A DNA stretch of 64,000 nt, taken from assembly GCA_963667505.2 (NCBI GenBank), contig OY763490.2:1612001-1676000 (forward strand), given 5' to 3'. The DNA is from Aldehydirespirator sp963667505 (lineage in GTDB: Bacteria; Actinomycetota; Acidimicrobiia; Acidimicrobiales; Aldehydirespiratoraceae). The position numbers were made by a program, and so were the translations under genes. The notes below the pieces were generated by a model, which was not told the DNA's origin, did no database searches, and saw only the letters and a program-made list of their open reading frames with translations. Below, piece after piece: positions 51,798 to 59,934 of the stretch; the stretch's first letter is position 1, and every line of letters starts with the position of its first letter.

Positions 51798-52429
51798 AGT
51801 CCCGGCAGTCCCAACCACTGAAGCGGAGGCCGTCACGCCCGGCAATCCGCAGGATCGCGGTCTTCGCCGAGGGAAAGAAGACCGAACCTGGCTATCTCAC
51901 CCACTGGCACCGGGCCCACCGCGACCGCGTCCATGTGGACATCTCAAGGGGCCTCGGCGCTCCGATGACGGTCGTCGACCACGCTGTCCAGCAGAAGCGC
52001 CACGAAGCCAGGCAGGCAAAGCGCGGACGTGGGCGCGCCAGCGACGAGTACTGGTGCGTGTTCGACGTCGACCAACATCCGAATGTGCGCGCCGCCGTGG
52101 AGAAGGCCCTCGCCAACGGTGTCAGCGTGGCCGTGTCCAACCCGTGCATCGAACTCTGGTTCATCCTCCACTTCCAGGACCACACCGCCCATGTTGAGAG
52201 GGACGCCGCCCAAGCACTCTCCAAGCAGCTGCTCAAGTGCGACAAGATCCTCAACGACAACGCGCTTCAGGAGCTGGCCGAGAGGTTCCCAGACGCCAAG
52301 GCCAGAGCCATTGCGCTCAATGACAAGCACCTCGGCGACAGCAGACCCGCGCGGTCAAACCCCAGCAGCGGAGTGTGGAAACTCGTTGACCAGATCACAG
52401 CCAACTCCGTGGCGTCGAACTCGAGGTAG
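51794..52429 (+). CDS. RloB-like TOPRIM-type partner
   Basis: 211 residues. The RloB family has a TOPRIM-like fold: the glutamate motif is in FAEGKKTEPGYLTHW (residue ~25) and the D-x-D motif in CVFDVDQHPN (~86-95), followed by SNPCIELWFILHF, the family signature. It is presumed to be the nuclease or nucleotide-handling partner of the upstream ATPase. TTG 51794 overlaps the rloA stop, so the two are translationally coupled and likely act as one system. The substrate is unknown. Confidence 0.8.
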   Translation: MKSRQSQPLKRRPSRPAIRRIAVFAEGKKTEPGYLTHWHRAHRDRVHVDISRGLGAPMTVVDHAVQQKRHEARQAKRGRGRASDEYWCVFDVDQHPNVRAAVEKALANGVSVAVSNPCIELWFILHFQDHTAHVERDAAQALSKQLLKCDKILNDNALQELAERFPDAKARAIALNDKHLGDSRPARSNPSSGVWKLVDQITANSVASNSR

Positions 52430-52585
52430 ACCACTCCAGCCATCCGCCAGCAGGTCCACGAGTTCCGTTGGCGCCGGAGGTTCCTCTTCAGCATCGCCTC
52501 ACCGAGGAGGCCAGCGCGGGAGCGGCCGGCGCTGCGGGCGTGACGGGGACGTCGGCACCGGAGCCGGCCGGGGTCCGGTGCCGAA

Positions 52586-52836
52586 GTCAGGCCGACAGCG
52601 TGGCGAACGATCCCGAGACGATCTCGTCCGTGCAGGCCGAGTCGCGCCTTATACGGCTCTTCGCGAATGAGGTCGGAGTGGAGGCGGTAGCCATCCGCGG
52701 CTGAACGCGAGGGTCCCCCAGAATCGGCGCTGACAGACAGCCGAACAACTGGAGGATCCCTGTGGAATGCGACCCTACGCGCATGTGCGAGTGATGGTGG
52801 GCCGTATACGTGTAGGAGGTGCCCGCCGTCGAGGTC
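52586..52836 (-). pseudogene. fragment of the fibronectin-gene copy 2
   Basis: Positions 52794-52836 match the copy-1 sequence around 47675-47720 (encoding TAGTSYTYTAH) at about 44 of 47 bases, and 52586-52655 encodes DSACTDEIVSGSFATLSA, corresponding to DSSCTNAIVSETFTTLA of copy 1. In copy 1 these are adjacent; here ~140 bp lies between them, starting with an ISL3-like end. The piece is therefore the displaced continuation of the broken copy at 53767-55891. Confidence 0.65.
52655..52680 (+). mobile_element. ISL3-like terminal inverted repeat
   Basis: GGCTCTTCGCGAATGAGGTC continuing to 52680 matches the solitary end at 50241 and resembles the complement of the ISL3 right end at 53741-53766. 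About 110 bp of unassigned sequence follows before the fibronectin fragment resumes, probably the leftover left end of an element. Confidence 0.5.
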
Positions 52837-53766
52837 GGCCAGGCCGGTGCGGCTGATGTGGCACAAGCGGCGGTGGCGCTGCCCGAGTCGAGGCTGTGGG
52901 GCGGGCACCGTCACCGAGCAGGACCCCGAGATCGCGCCGCCGCGGGAGAAGTTGACTGCGAGGGCGGGGCGCTTGTCGACGAGGTCGCCGCGGAGCTGGG
53001 ATGCAGCTGGCACCCGGCGAACGCGTCGGTGCGGCGCTGGGGCTCTGCGCTTCGACGCCGACACAGAGCGGATCTCAGATGTCGAGGCGCTGGGCCTCGA
53101 CGAAACCTTGATGTTCAAAGACAAGGCCTGGTCCACCAGCATCGTCGACGTCGGGCGGGGCCAGCTGCTCGACATAGTGCCGGGCCGCACCGCCAAAGCA
53201 CCCGACGTCGATGGCTCGAGCAGATCCGCTGGGCGGTGCTTGCTCGATCGGGCCCGTCAACGTACCCGACGCGGCCCAGGTCGCGACCCGTTCCACGTGG
53301 TGCGGTTCACCGCGCTCGCGAGGTCCGCCGCCGGGTCCAGAACCAGACCCTGGGCCACCGCGGCCGCAAGCGACCCCCTCTACCGGGCCCGCAAGCTGCT
53401 CGTCTCCGCGTGAGCATGCTCCGGACGCGTCCGGCTGCGGGGCCTGCTGGAGGCCGGCGACCCCTACGGCGAGGTCCGCGACGCCTGGCACGCGAAGGAG
53501 TGCGCAGCGTCTACGACATCCCCGACGCCGAGCTGGGCGGCGACCGTGGCCCAGCTCGCCGCCGATCTCCAGGACCCCGGCCTGATCAACCGGCTGGGCC
53601 GCACCATCTGGCGCTGGCGCACCCAGATCTCGAACGCACGCCGCCCGGGTGCCAACAATCTCGTCAAGCGCGTCATCTTCGCGAACTACCGAATCAGGGT
53701 CTGCTCTATGCCGGCAAACCTGACTGGGCGCTGCTCGACACCCTCAGACCTGAAACGCGGAGAGCC
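52837..53766 (+). pseudogene. ISL3-family transposase, decayed
   Basis: Several frames together give a transposase of the ISL3 family: RPVRLMWHKRRWRCPSRGC and TEQDPEIAPPREKLTARAG, LGLDETLMFKDKAWSTSIVDV, QLLDIVPGRTAKAP, then frameshifted DPFHVVRF, QDTLGHRGRK-like and DPLYRARKLL, EVRDAWHAKE with YDIPDAEL, LINRLGRTIWRWRTQI, NNLVKRV, and YAGKPDWALLDTLRPE. The N-terminal zinc-finger part is missing and at least four frameshifts are needed, so it is dead. Its right end (GGCTCT complement at 53761-53766) resembles an ISL3 terminus, and GTCGGCCAGG occurs at both flanks (52826-52836 region and after 53773), consistent with a target duplication of about 8-10 bp. Confidence 0.82.
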
Positions 53767-55891
53767 CCCGTGCCGTCGGCCAGGTTCTCTGTTGTCGCCG
53801 TCCTTTCGACTTGCAATTCGAACTGCCCGGAGTCGTCTGCTTGAGCCACCAACTCCCGGTGTATTCGGCAAGGGTCAACACCGCAGACGTCGACGTGATG
53901 CTCGACGCCGTCAACGTGATCGGGTCCATCAGCGGTGGGAGGAAGCGGCGCTTGCCCCATGTGTTGGTGCTGTAGATCATGATGTCGTACATCTTGGTGT
54001 TGTCGATGGAGTAGTCCGTGCCGTCATCGGTCCAGCTCGAGACCGTGGCGCTGTGCTGGGAGAGCGTGTCGTCCGTCGGTCAGCGTGGCGCAAAGCGAGT
54101 AGTCCGCGACCTGCCCCGACACCGCGACCGGATCTCGTAGCCGGTGGTCCAGAAGTTCGGCGTCCACGTCATGGCGATCTGACCATCGCCACGCGTGTAC
54201 GAGAAGTCACGGAGCCAGGGAAAGACTGGATGAATCGTCTCGGATGTCGCCCAGTCGCTCGCTGCGGAGGTGTCGTCGCTCTTGACGGCCCGCACGGAAA
54301 TCGTGTAGGGACGCTTGATGCCCAACTCGTATTTCCCCTGGGTGTAGACTTTGCGCCAGTAATGGGTGATGGCCAGCGGCTGGCTCTGGCTGCTCGGAAC
54401 CGTCGTGTACTGCACCGTGTCCGACGAGTCCTCCCATCCGCATGTGTCCCAATACCAGCCATAATGGGAGCACAAGAAGTTGTAGCCGTCTGCGCCCGAC
54501 ACCGCCGACCATTGCACGTGAATCTTCGAGCGAACCCTGACGTACTCGCGGGTGATCGTGCCCAGGGTGGGCTTGGCGAGTTTGGTGTTGGCGGGCTGCA
54601 CCCCGGCCCCGGTTGCGGTAGCCAATGCGGTGGCCGAGGCGCCGCGGGCCGTGTTGGCGTTGTAGTCGACCAGCAGGTCGTTTGACGGCAGCCGTGAGAC
54701 TTCGGTCCAGGGGCCGGTGTTGTTGTTGTTGCGGGCGCGCACGGCGATGTAGTCGATGGTGGTCGTCGTGGTGTAGCGGTGCGACGTGGCGGCGATGTTG
54801 TCGGCCACGCTGTGCCAGGTGGTGCTGTTCTGGGCTTTGGCCCGCACGTCGTATCCGGTCGCGCCGGCCACCGCGTCCCAGTCGATGTCGAGGTAGCCGT
54901 CGTCGGGATCCACCGTCAGGTTCTGCACCGCGCCAGGCGACGTCCACGGCCCCGCCGCAGGCGAGTTCCGCCAACCGCTGTCACCGCCGGCGTTGCGGGC
55001 CCGGACCCCCACCAGATATGAGTCGCTGTTGGTCACACCGGTGATCGTGATGCTGTTCGCAGTGTGGTTGAGCGCGGCCAGGCTCCAACTCTTGCCGCTG
55101 TCAGAGCTGTAGGTGACGTGATAGCTCGTCGCCCCCTCCACCGCAGCCCACGAAGCCTCCAGCGTCCCGTCAGCGCGCTGCACCGACACCGACACCGGCG
55201 CAGCGGGAGCAGGCGGCGTCCACGGCCCCGCCGCAGGCGAGTTCCGCCAACCGCTATCGCCGTAGGCGCTGCGAGCCCGCACACCCACGATGTAGGTGGC
55301 CTCATTCGTCGCATCGGTGATCGTGATGCTGCTCGCAGTGTGGTTCAGCGCTGCCAGGCTCCAACTCTTGCCGCTGTCAGAGCTGTAGGTGACGTGATAG
55401 CTCGTCGCCCCCGCGACCGCCGGCCACGAAGCCGACAGCGTCCCGTCGGAGCGCGCCACCGACACCGACGACGGCACAGCCGGCGGAGGCGGCGGCGTCC
55501 ACGGCCCCGCCGACGGCGAGTTCCGCCAACCGCTGTCACCACTAGCGTTGCGGGCCCGCACACCCACCACATAGGTGTCGGAGTTCGACACACCGATCAT
55601 GATGCTGCTCTCAGTGTGGTTCAAAGCAGCCAGGCTCCAACTCTTGCCGCTGTCAGAGCTGTAGGTGATGTGATAGCTCGTCGCGCCCGCAACCGCCGGC
55701 CACGAAGCCGTCAACGTCCCGTCAGCACGCGCCACCGACACCGACGACGGCGTGGACGGCGCCCCGCTCTGCGCGCCCGCGCCCGCACCCGGCACCAGCA
55801 CCAGACTCGCGGCCATCGCCACCAAGACCACTACCCCCCCCCTGCGACGGCACCCAACTATACGGGAACCCGATACACGACTCTTATACAT
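53767..55891 (-). pseudogene. fibronectin type III protein, copy 2, frameshifted and interrupted
   Basis: From ATG 55891 (GGAGG upstream) the first ~590 residues read normally: the same signal peptide as copy 1, three (not four) ~96-residue Fn3 repeats, the divergent fifth-type Fn3 and the GWYWDTCGWED region; several hundred bases (about 54560-54980) are essentially identical to 48540-48960 of copy 1. The frame ends at 54080 after a shift near 54100-54130; downstream the homology continues in other frames (YDIMIYSTNTW, AEYTGSWWLKQTTPGSSNC) until the ISL3 remnant. It cannot make the full-length protein, though a shortened secreted form is possible. Confidence 0.82.
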
Positions 55892-55935
55892 GAAGACCTC
55901 CTTATAGTGCTCTAACCGCACCAACTGTACGAAAA

Positions 55936-55964
55936 ACCCTAACACCCAGAACACACCCAATCAA
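55936..55964 (-). promoter_or_regulatory. promoter of Fn3 gene copy 2
   Basis: Same elements as copy 1: TTGATT (55959-55964), 17 bp, TAGGGT (55936-55941). The leader differs from copy 1 by one A in a homopolymer and two bases near the ribosome site. Confidence 0.6.
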
Positions 55965-56024
55965 GCCTCACCAACCAAGCCGTGCCTCAAAAGTCGGACT
56001 GTGCCTCAGAAAGCGGACTGTGCC

Positions 56025-57227
56025 TTAGAAGTCGGCGGCTAGGGCTTCGTCGAAGCTGGCGCCCTGCTCGATCAGGGCCCGGTAGCGCATCACATGGCGG
56101 GGCCGGTTGAAGCCGAGGACGCCGGTGATGCGCCCGGACCGGCCGTAGACGGCGGCGAAGCGCCGCTCCTCGACCGACCCGGTGACCACCCGGACCTCGT
56201 CGTCGCCGCGCACCCGGCCGGCCAGCTGGATCTTGCGGTCGTACTGGTCGCTCCAGAACCAGGGAACAGGCGTGAACGGCCCGGCGACCTCGTCGAGCAG
56301 TCGGCGCGCCGCGTGCGATCCCTGCTGGGCCGCGTTGTCCCAGTGCTCCACCCGCATCGTCTCGCCGAACAGCTCGTTGGGCCAGCGGGCCACATCGCCG
56401 GCCGCCACGACCCGCTCGGCCGCCAAGCAGGTGGCGTCGCAGACCACGCCGTCGTCCACCGTTAGCCCGGATCCGTCCAGCCACTCGGTGTTGGGGATCA
56501 CTCCGATGCCGACCACCACCACGTCGGCCTCGACGGTCGAGCCGTCGGTCAGCGCGACCCGCTCCACCCGGCGGTCGCCCTCGACGGCCGCCACACCGAC
56601 CCCGGTGCGCAGGTCCACGCCGTGGTCGCGGTGGACGTCAGCGCACACCTGGCCCATCTCGTCGCCGAGCACCCGGCTCAGCGGCGTGGGCATCGCCTCC
56701 ACGACAGTCACGTCCAGGCCGCGCCCTCTGGCCGTGGCGGCCACCTCGGCGCCGATGAAGCCCGCGCCCACCACCACCACCCGCTGCGGAGTCGCCTCCA
56801 AGTCGGCCCGCAGCGCCAGGCAGTCGTCCAGCGACCGCAGCACATGGACGCCGTCGAGCGCCTCGGCGCCGCCCATGGTGCGGCAGCGGGCCCCGGTGGC
56901 GATGACGAGCCCGTCGAACGGGACCGCCTCGCCGGTGTGCAGGGTCAGCTCGCGGGCACCCAGGTCCACGGCGGTGGCCCGCAGGCCGAGGCGGGCCTCG
57001 ATGCCGTCGTCGGCCAGTTCCTCGGCGTCGGTCAGCGCGGCCCGCTCGGGCTCCCAGTCGCCCGCCAGCACCTGCTTGGACAGCGGAGGCCGGTCATAGG
57101 GAAGGTGCTCCTCGGCGCCGACGAGCGTGACCGGCCCGTCGAAACCCTCCCGGCGCAGGGCCTCGGCCGCGTTCAGGCCGGCCAGTGAGGCTCCGACGAT
57201 GGTGACGGCGCGCGGGGCACCGGTCAT
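56025..57227 (-). CDS. FAD-dependent ferredoxin reductase
   Basis: 400 residues, pyridine-nucleotide-disulfide-type flavoprotein of the rubredoxin/ferredoxin reductase group. FAD motif IVGASLAGLNAAEALR at the N-terminus, LPYDRPPLSK, the NAD(P) motif VVGAGFIGAEVAATARGRG near 152-168, AAGDVARWPN (FAD contact), and the C-terminal dimer-type domain with FWSDQYDRKIQLAG. It passes electrons from NAD(P)H to the ferredoxin encoded just upstream. Such pairs serve cytochrome P450s or ring-hydroxylating oxygenases; none lies in the window. Confidence 0.92.
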   Translation of the reverse strand: MTGAPRAVTIVGASLAGLNAAEALRREGFDGPVTLVGAEEHLPYDRPPLSKQVLAGDWEPERAALTDAEELADDGIEARLGLRATAVDLGARELTLHTGEAVPFDGLVIATGARCRTMGGAEALDGVHVLRSLDDCLALRADLEATPQRVVVVGAGFIGAEVAATARGRGLDVTVVEAMPTPLSRVLGDEMGQVCADVHRDHGVDLRTGVGVAAVEGDRRVERVALTDGSTVEADVVVVGIGVIPNTEWLDGSGLTVDDGVVCDATCLAAERVVAAGDVARWPNELFGETMRVEHWDNAAQQGSHAARRLLDEVAGPFTPVPWFWSDQYDRKIQLAGRVRGDDEVRVVTGSVEERRFAAVYGRSGRITGVLGFNRPRHVMRYRALIEQGASFDEALAADF

Positions 57228-57283
57228 CTCGTCGAGCTCCCGGCGTCAGACGGTGGCGGCCGGCCGGGGCCGCTCAAGCCTCG

Positions 57284-57478
57284 TCAGTCCTCGGCTACGG
57301 AGATGGCCTGCTTGGGGCAGCGCTGCACGCACTCCTCCACCCGGGCGCGGTCGTCCTCGCCAGGGGTCTCGTTGAGAATGTAGAGGAAGTCGTCGTCTCG
57401 CACCTCGAAGATGTCGGGCGCGATCTGCATGCAGACGGCGTTGCTCTCGCACAGGTCGAAGTCCACGACGATGCGCAT
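57284..57478 (-). CDS. single-cluster ferredoxin, P450-associated type
   Basis: 64 residues from ATG 57478 (AAGGAGA upstream). Cluster ligands: C-E-S-N-A-V-C near residues 10-16 and RCPKQAI at the C-terminus. In this small ferredoxin group the middle position of C-x2-X-x2-C is variable; here it is Asn rather than Cys, so a [3Fe-4S] cluster or an atypical [4Fe-4S] cluster is expected. DIFEVRDDDFLYIL is the usual middle. It is 56 bp upstream of the reductase gene and acts with it. Confidence 0.9.
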   Translation of the reverse strand: MRIVVDFDLCESNAVCMQIAPDIFEVRDDDFLYILNETPGEDDRARVEECVQRCPKQAISVAED

Positions 57479-57551
57479 CGGCTCTCCTTGTGGTTCGTGT
57501 TCGCGGCGTGGGCCCGCCCACGGTAGCCAACCTGAGACCACCGGGGCGTAA

Positions 57552-57649
57552 TCAGCCCGGGACGTGATCCGCCCGGAGTGCGATCAGCCCATGCGCAACC
57601 AGGCCATGCGTGATCAGCCCGGAGTGCGATGAGCGGGATCAGCCCAGGA
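57552..57649. repeat. irregular repeat duplicating the ArsC-family 3' end
   Basis: ATCAGCCC plus flanking bases occurs about four times (near 57554, 57580, 57613, 57639), and CCCGGAGTGCGAT twice. The last copy contains the stop and final codons of the ArsC-family gene on the minus strand. Confidence 0.65.
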
Positions 57650-58013
57650 ACTCTGCTAGCCGGTCCTTGGCCTTGGCCTCGCCCAGGGGACGGCCGATGA
57701 TGGCCCGCTCGCCGCGCACCAGCACCGGGCGCTGCAGCAGCCGCGGATAGCGCAGCAGCACCTCCACCACGGCGTCGGCGTTCCCAACGTAGTCGTCGGC
57801 GTCCAGCCCGAGCTTGGAGAACTGGGAGTCCTTGCGCACGAGGTTCTCGACGGGGTCCTCGAGCCGCTCGACGACGCCGCGCAGGGTCGCCTCATCCGGC
57901 CGGTCCTGCATGTAGAGGACCACATCGAAGTCGGCTCCGGCGTCCGTGGCGACCGCCACGGCATTGCGGGACGAGTTTCAATGCTTGTTGTGATAGATGG
58001 TGATCTCGGCCAT
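57639..58013 (-). CDS. ArsC-family protein with in-frame TGA, probable selenoprotein
   Basis: 124 residues if TGA is read as selenocysteine. From ATG 58013 (AAGGAG 10 bases upstream): MAEITIYHNKH, TGA at codon 12 (57978-57980), then NSSRNAVAVATDAGADFDVV to the stop at 57639. ArsC-fold proteins have ITIYHNxxC-x3-R at exactly this place; the TGA replaces the catalytic cysteine and R16 keeps the C-x3-R spacing. The three anion-binding arginines of ArsC are also present (LVRKD, LQRPVLV, IGRPLGE). A hairpin with GGUC loop follows the TGA. I therefore read it as a selenocysteine-containing thioredoxin-fold reductase, of arsenate or another oxyanion or disulfide substrate. A TGC-to-TGA error or a dead gene remains possible; no sel genes are in the window. 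Confidence 0.78.
57944..57961 (-). promoter_or_regulatory. candidate bacterial SECIS hairpin
   Basis: On the minus strand CCGTGGC-GGTC-GCCACGG, a perfect 7-bp stem with a GGUC tetraloop. The loop begins 23 bases after the UGA codon and has G in its first two positions, as in the bacterial SECIS model, where SelB recognises a short coding-region hairpin just after UGA. Confidence 0.7.
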
Positions 58014-58078
58014 CTTGAATCACTCCTTCGCGGGTGGGTATCGACGGGAGCCGACTAGGCGAGCCCTGGCGGGCAGGC

Positions 58079-59638
58079 CTACGTCGCAGGGGTGTACTTG
58101 CTGCGCAGTTCGTGCTTGAGGATCTTGAGGGTGGCGTTGCGGGGCAGCGGCCCGGGGTGGACCTCCAGGCGCTCGGGAACCTTCTGGCGGGCCAGGCCGA
58201 CCCCGCGGCAGGCCTCGGCCATCTCCAGGAACGTCAGGTCGTCGTGGTCGGCCGCGGTTTCCACCACTGCGCAAACCAACTCGCCCCGCTCGGCGTCGGG
58301 GAGGCCTATCACCGCGGCCGCGCCCACCTTGGGATGGGCGTAGAGCACGTCCTCGATCTCTTTGGCCGAGATGTTCTCGCCCTTGCGGATGATGATGTCC
58401 TTGAGCCGGCCGGTGAGCGTGATGTGGCCGTCGGCGCGTCTCACGGCGAGGTCGCCGGTGCGGAAGCGGCCCATCTCGTCGAAGGCGTCGCCGTCGAGGG
58501 CCGGGTCGGTGTAGCCCGCGAACAGCATCGGGCCTCGCACCCGGACCTCGCCCTCGGCGCCCGCGGGCACCTCCGCGCCGTCGGGCATCACGACCGACAC
58601 GTCGCAGCGGTGTACCGGATGTCCGTCGGTGTGGGCGAGCTGGTCGTCGCTGTCATGGGGCGAGCCCTGCGAGATCATGGGGCACTCGGTCATGCCGTAG
58701 CCGTGGGCCACGGGCACGCCCATCTGCTCCTTCACCTCGAAGTAGACCTCGGGGGGCTTGGGCGCGCCTCCGCCCGACAGCACCCGCAGCGCCGGCATCG
58801 CGGGGCCCTGCCCGGCTTGGCGCGACTTGCGGTCCTCGGCCAGGAACATCTGGTAGAAGGCGGTGGACCCGCCGGCCATGGTCACTCCGTGGCGGGCGTA
58901 GGCGGCGGTGGCCGCGGCCGGGTCGAAGCGCTCGACGAGCACCGCGCCGAAACCGGACGACAGCATGGTCACCATGTAGTCGGGGCCACCGATGTGGGCG
59001 TAGGGAAAGGCGATGGAGCCGACGTCGTCGCCGCTCATGTCCAGGGCCTTGGCCAGGCCGATGCCGCCCGCGATCAGGGAGCGGTCGGTGTGGCGGACGC
59101 CTTTGGGGTCCGCCGTGGTCCCCGAGGTGTAGTAGAGCCAGCGCACCGTGCCGGCGTCCGGGTCGGGCGCGGGCGGAAGCGTCGCCGGGTCGCCCTCGGG
59201 CAGCGCGTCGTAGCCGACGAGGCTGCGGGGCGGACGGTCGAGGCCCTGGCTGACCTCTTCGACCATCGCGCCGTAGTCGAAGCCGCCCCACACGCCGGGA
59301 TGAACGACCAGCTCCGCGCCGGTCTGGCGGATGCAGTAGCCGACCTCGCGATGGCGGTAGATGTGGATGATCGGGTTCTGCACCGCTCCAAGGCGGCTCA
59401 GGGCGAAGCTCAGCACCACCGTCTCGACGCGGGTCGGCAGCTCCCATGTGACGGGCGTTCCCTCCGCCACGCCCATCTCGTGCAGGCCGGCCGCCACCCG
59501 CTCGGCTCTGTCCTTGAACTGCGCGAAGGTCAGGGAGCGGTCGGCCTCGTCCACCAGCATCATGCGGTCGGGAGTGGCCTCGACGCGGTGCTCCAGCAGC
59601 TCCCAGAAGGTGCGCGCGTCGTAGATCGGCTCGTTCAC
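58079..59638 (-). CDS. AMP-dependent acyl-CoA ligase
   Basis: 519 residues, ANL superfamily. Activates a carboxylic acid to acyl-AMP and then acyl-CoA. LYYTSGTTADPKGVRH (P-loop-like motif A3) near 195-210, HGYGMTE (A5), FRTGDLAVRRADG (A7), GRLKDIIIRKGENIS (A8) and the C-terminal lysine in NATLKILKHELR (A10) are all intact. GTG 59638 gives NEPIYDARTFWELL, the usual N-terminus. The substrate is unknown; neighbours (SDR, upstream) suggest fatty or cyclic acid metabolism. Confidence 0.93.
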   Translation of the reverse strand: MNEPIYDARTFWELLEHRVEATPDRMMLVDEADRSLTFAQFKDRAERVAAGLHEMGVAEGTPVTWELPTRVETVVLSFALSRLGAVQNPIIHIYRHREVGYCIRQTGAELVVHPGVWGGFDYGAMVEEVSQGLDRPPRSLVGYDALPEGDPATLPPAPDPDAGTVRWLYYTSGTTADPKGVRHTDRSLIAGGIGLAKALDMSGDDVGSIAFPYAHIGGPDYMVTMLSSGFGAVLVERFDPAAATAAYARHGVTMAGGSTAFYQMFLAEDRKSRQAGQGPAMPALRVLSGGGAPKPPEVYFEVKEQMGVPVAHGYGMTECPMISQGSPHDSDDQLAHTDGHPVHRCDVSVVMPDGAEVPAGAEGEVRVRGPMLFAGYTDPALDGDAFDEMGRFRTGDLAVRRADGHITLTGRLKDIIIRKGENISAKEIEDVLYAHPKVGAAAVIGLPDAERGELVCAVVETAADHDDLTFLEMAEACRGVGLARQKVPERLEVHPGPLPRNATLKILKHELRSKYTPAT

Positions 59639-59821
59639 GCCGACTCGGACCCGGATCGCCCGCCCACACCCGCAGGGTACAACGCGCCGATGCAGCCCGC
59701 CGACGCTGCGCGCCGAGGCCCGCCAACTCAACGCTGGCGGGCCTCGTACGGTCCCTGGAGGGGGGGATGCGGATCCGGTTCCGACGAATCCTGTTCCTCA
59801 GACCCGGCTCCTGCTCCGCAG

Positions 59822-59859
59822 GTTACACCATCGTCACGGGTTTGTCACAATTCTGTCAC
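59822..59859. promoter_or_regulatory. four 11-bp-spaced direct repeats, Pho-box-like
   Basis: GTTAC (59822), GTCAC (59833), GTCAC (59844) and GTCAC (59855) recur every 11 bp; the last two give TTGTCAC-AATT-CTGTCAC, close to the classic PhoB/PhoP box. It lies in the AT-richest part of 59639-59934, upstream of the acyl-CoA ligase gene but in reverse orientation to it. No gene is seen in this stretch. Confidence 0.5.
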
Positions 59860-59934
59860 AGATTTTCTGGCAAATGTCAGATGAATTGTTCTTCTCGGCG
59901 AGTCCGGACTGCATTGGCAAACATCTGAAAGGGA

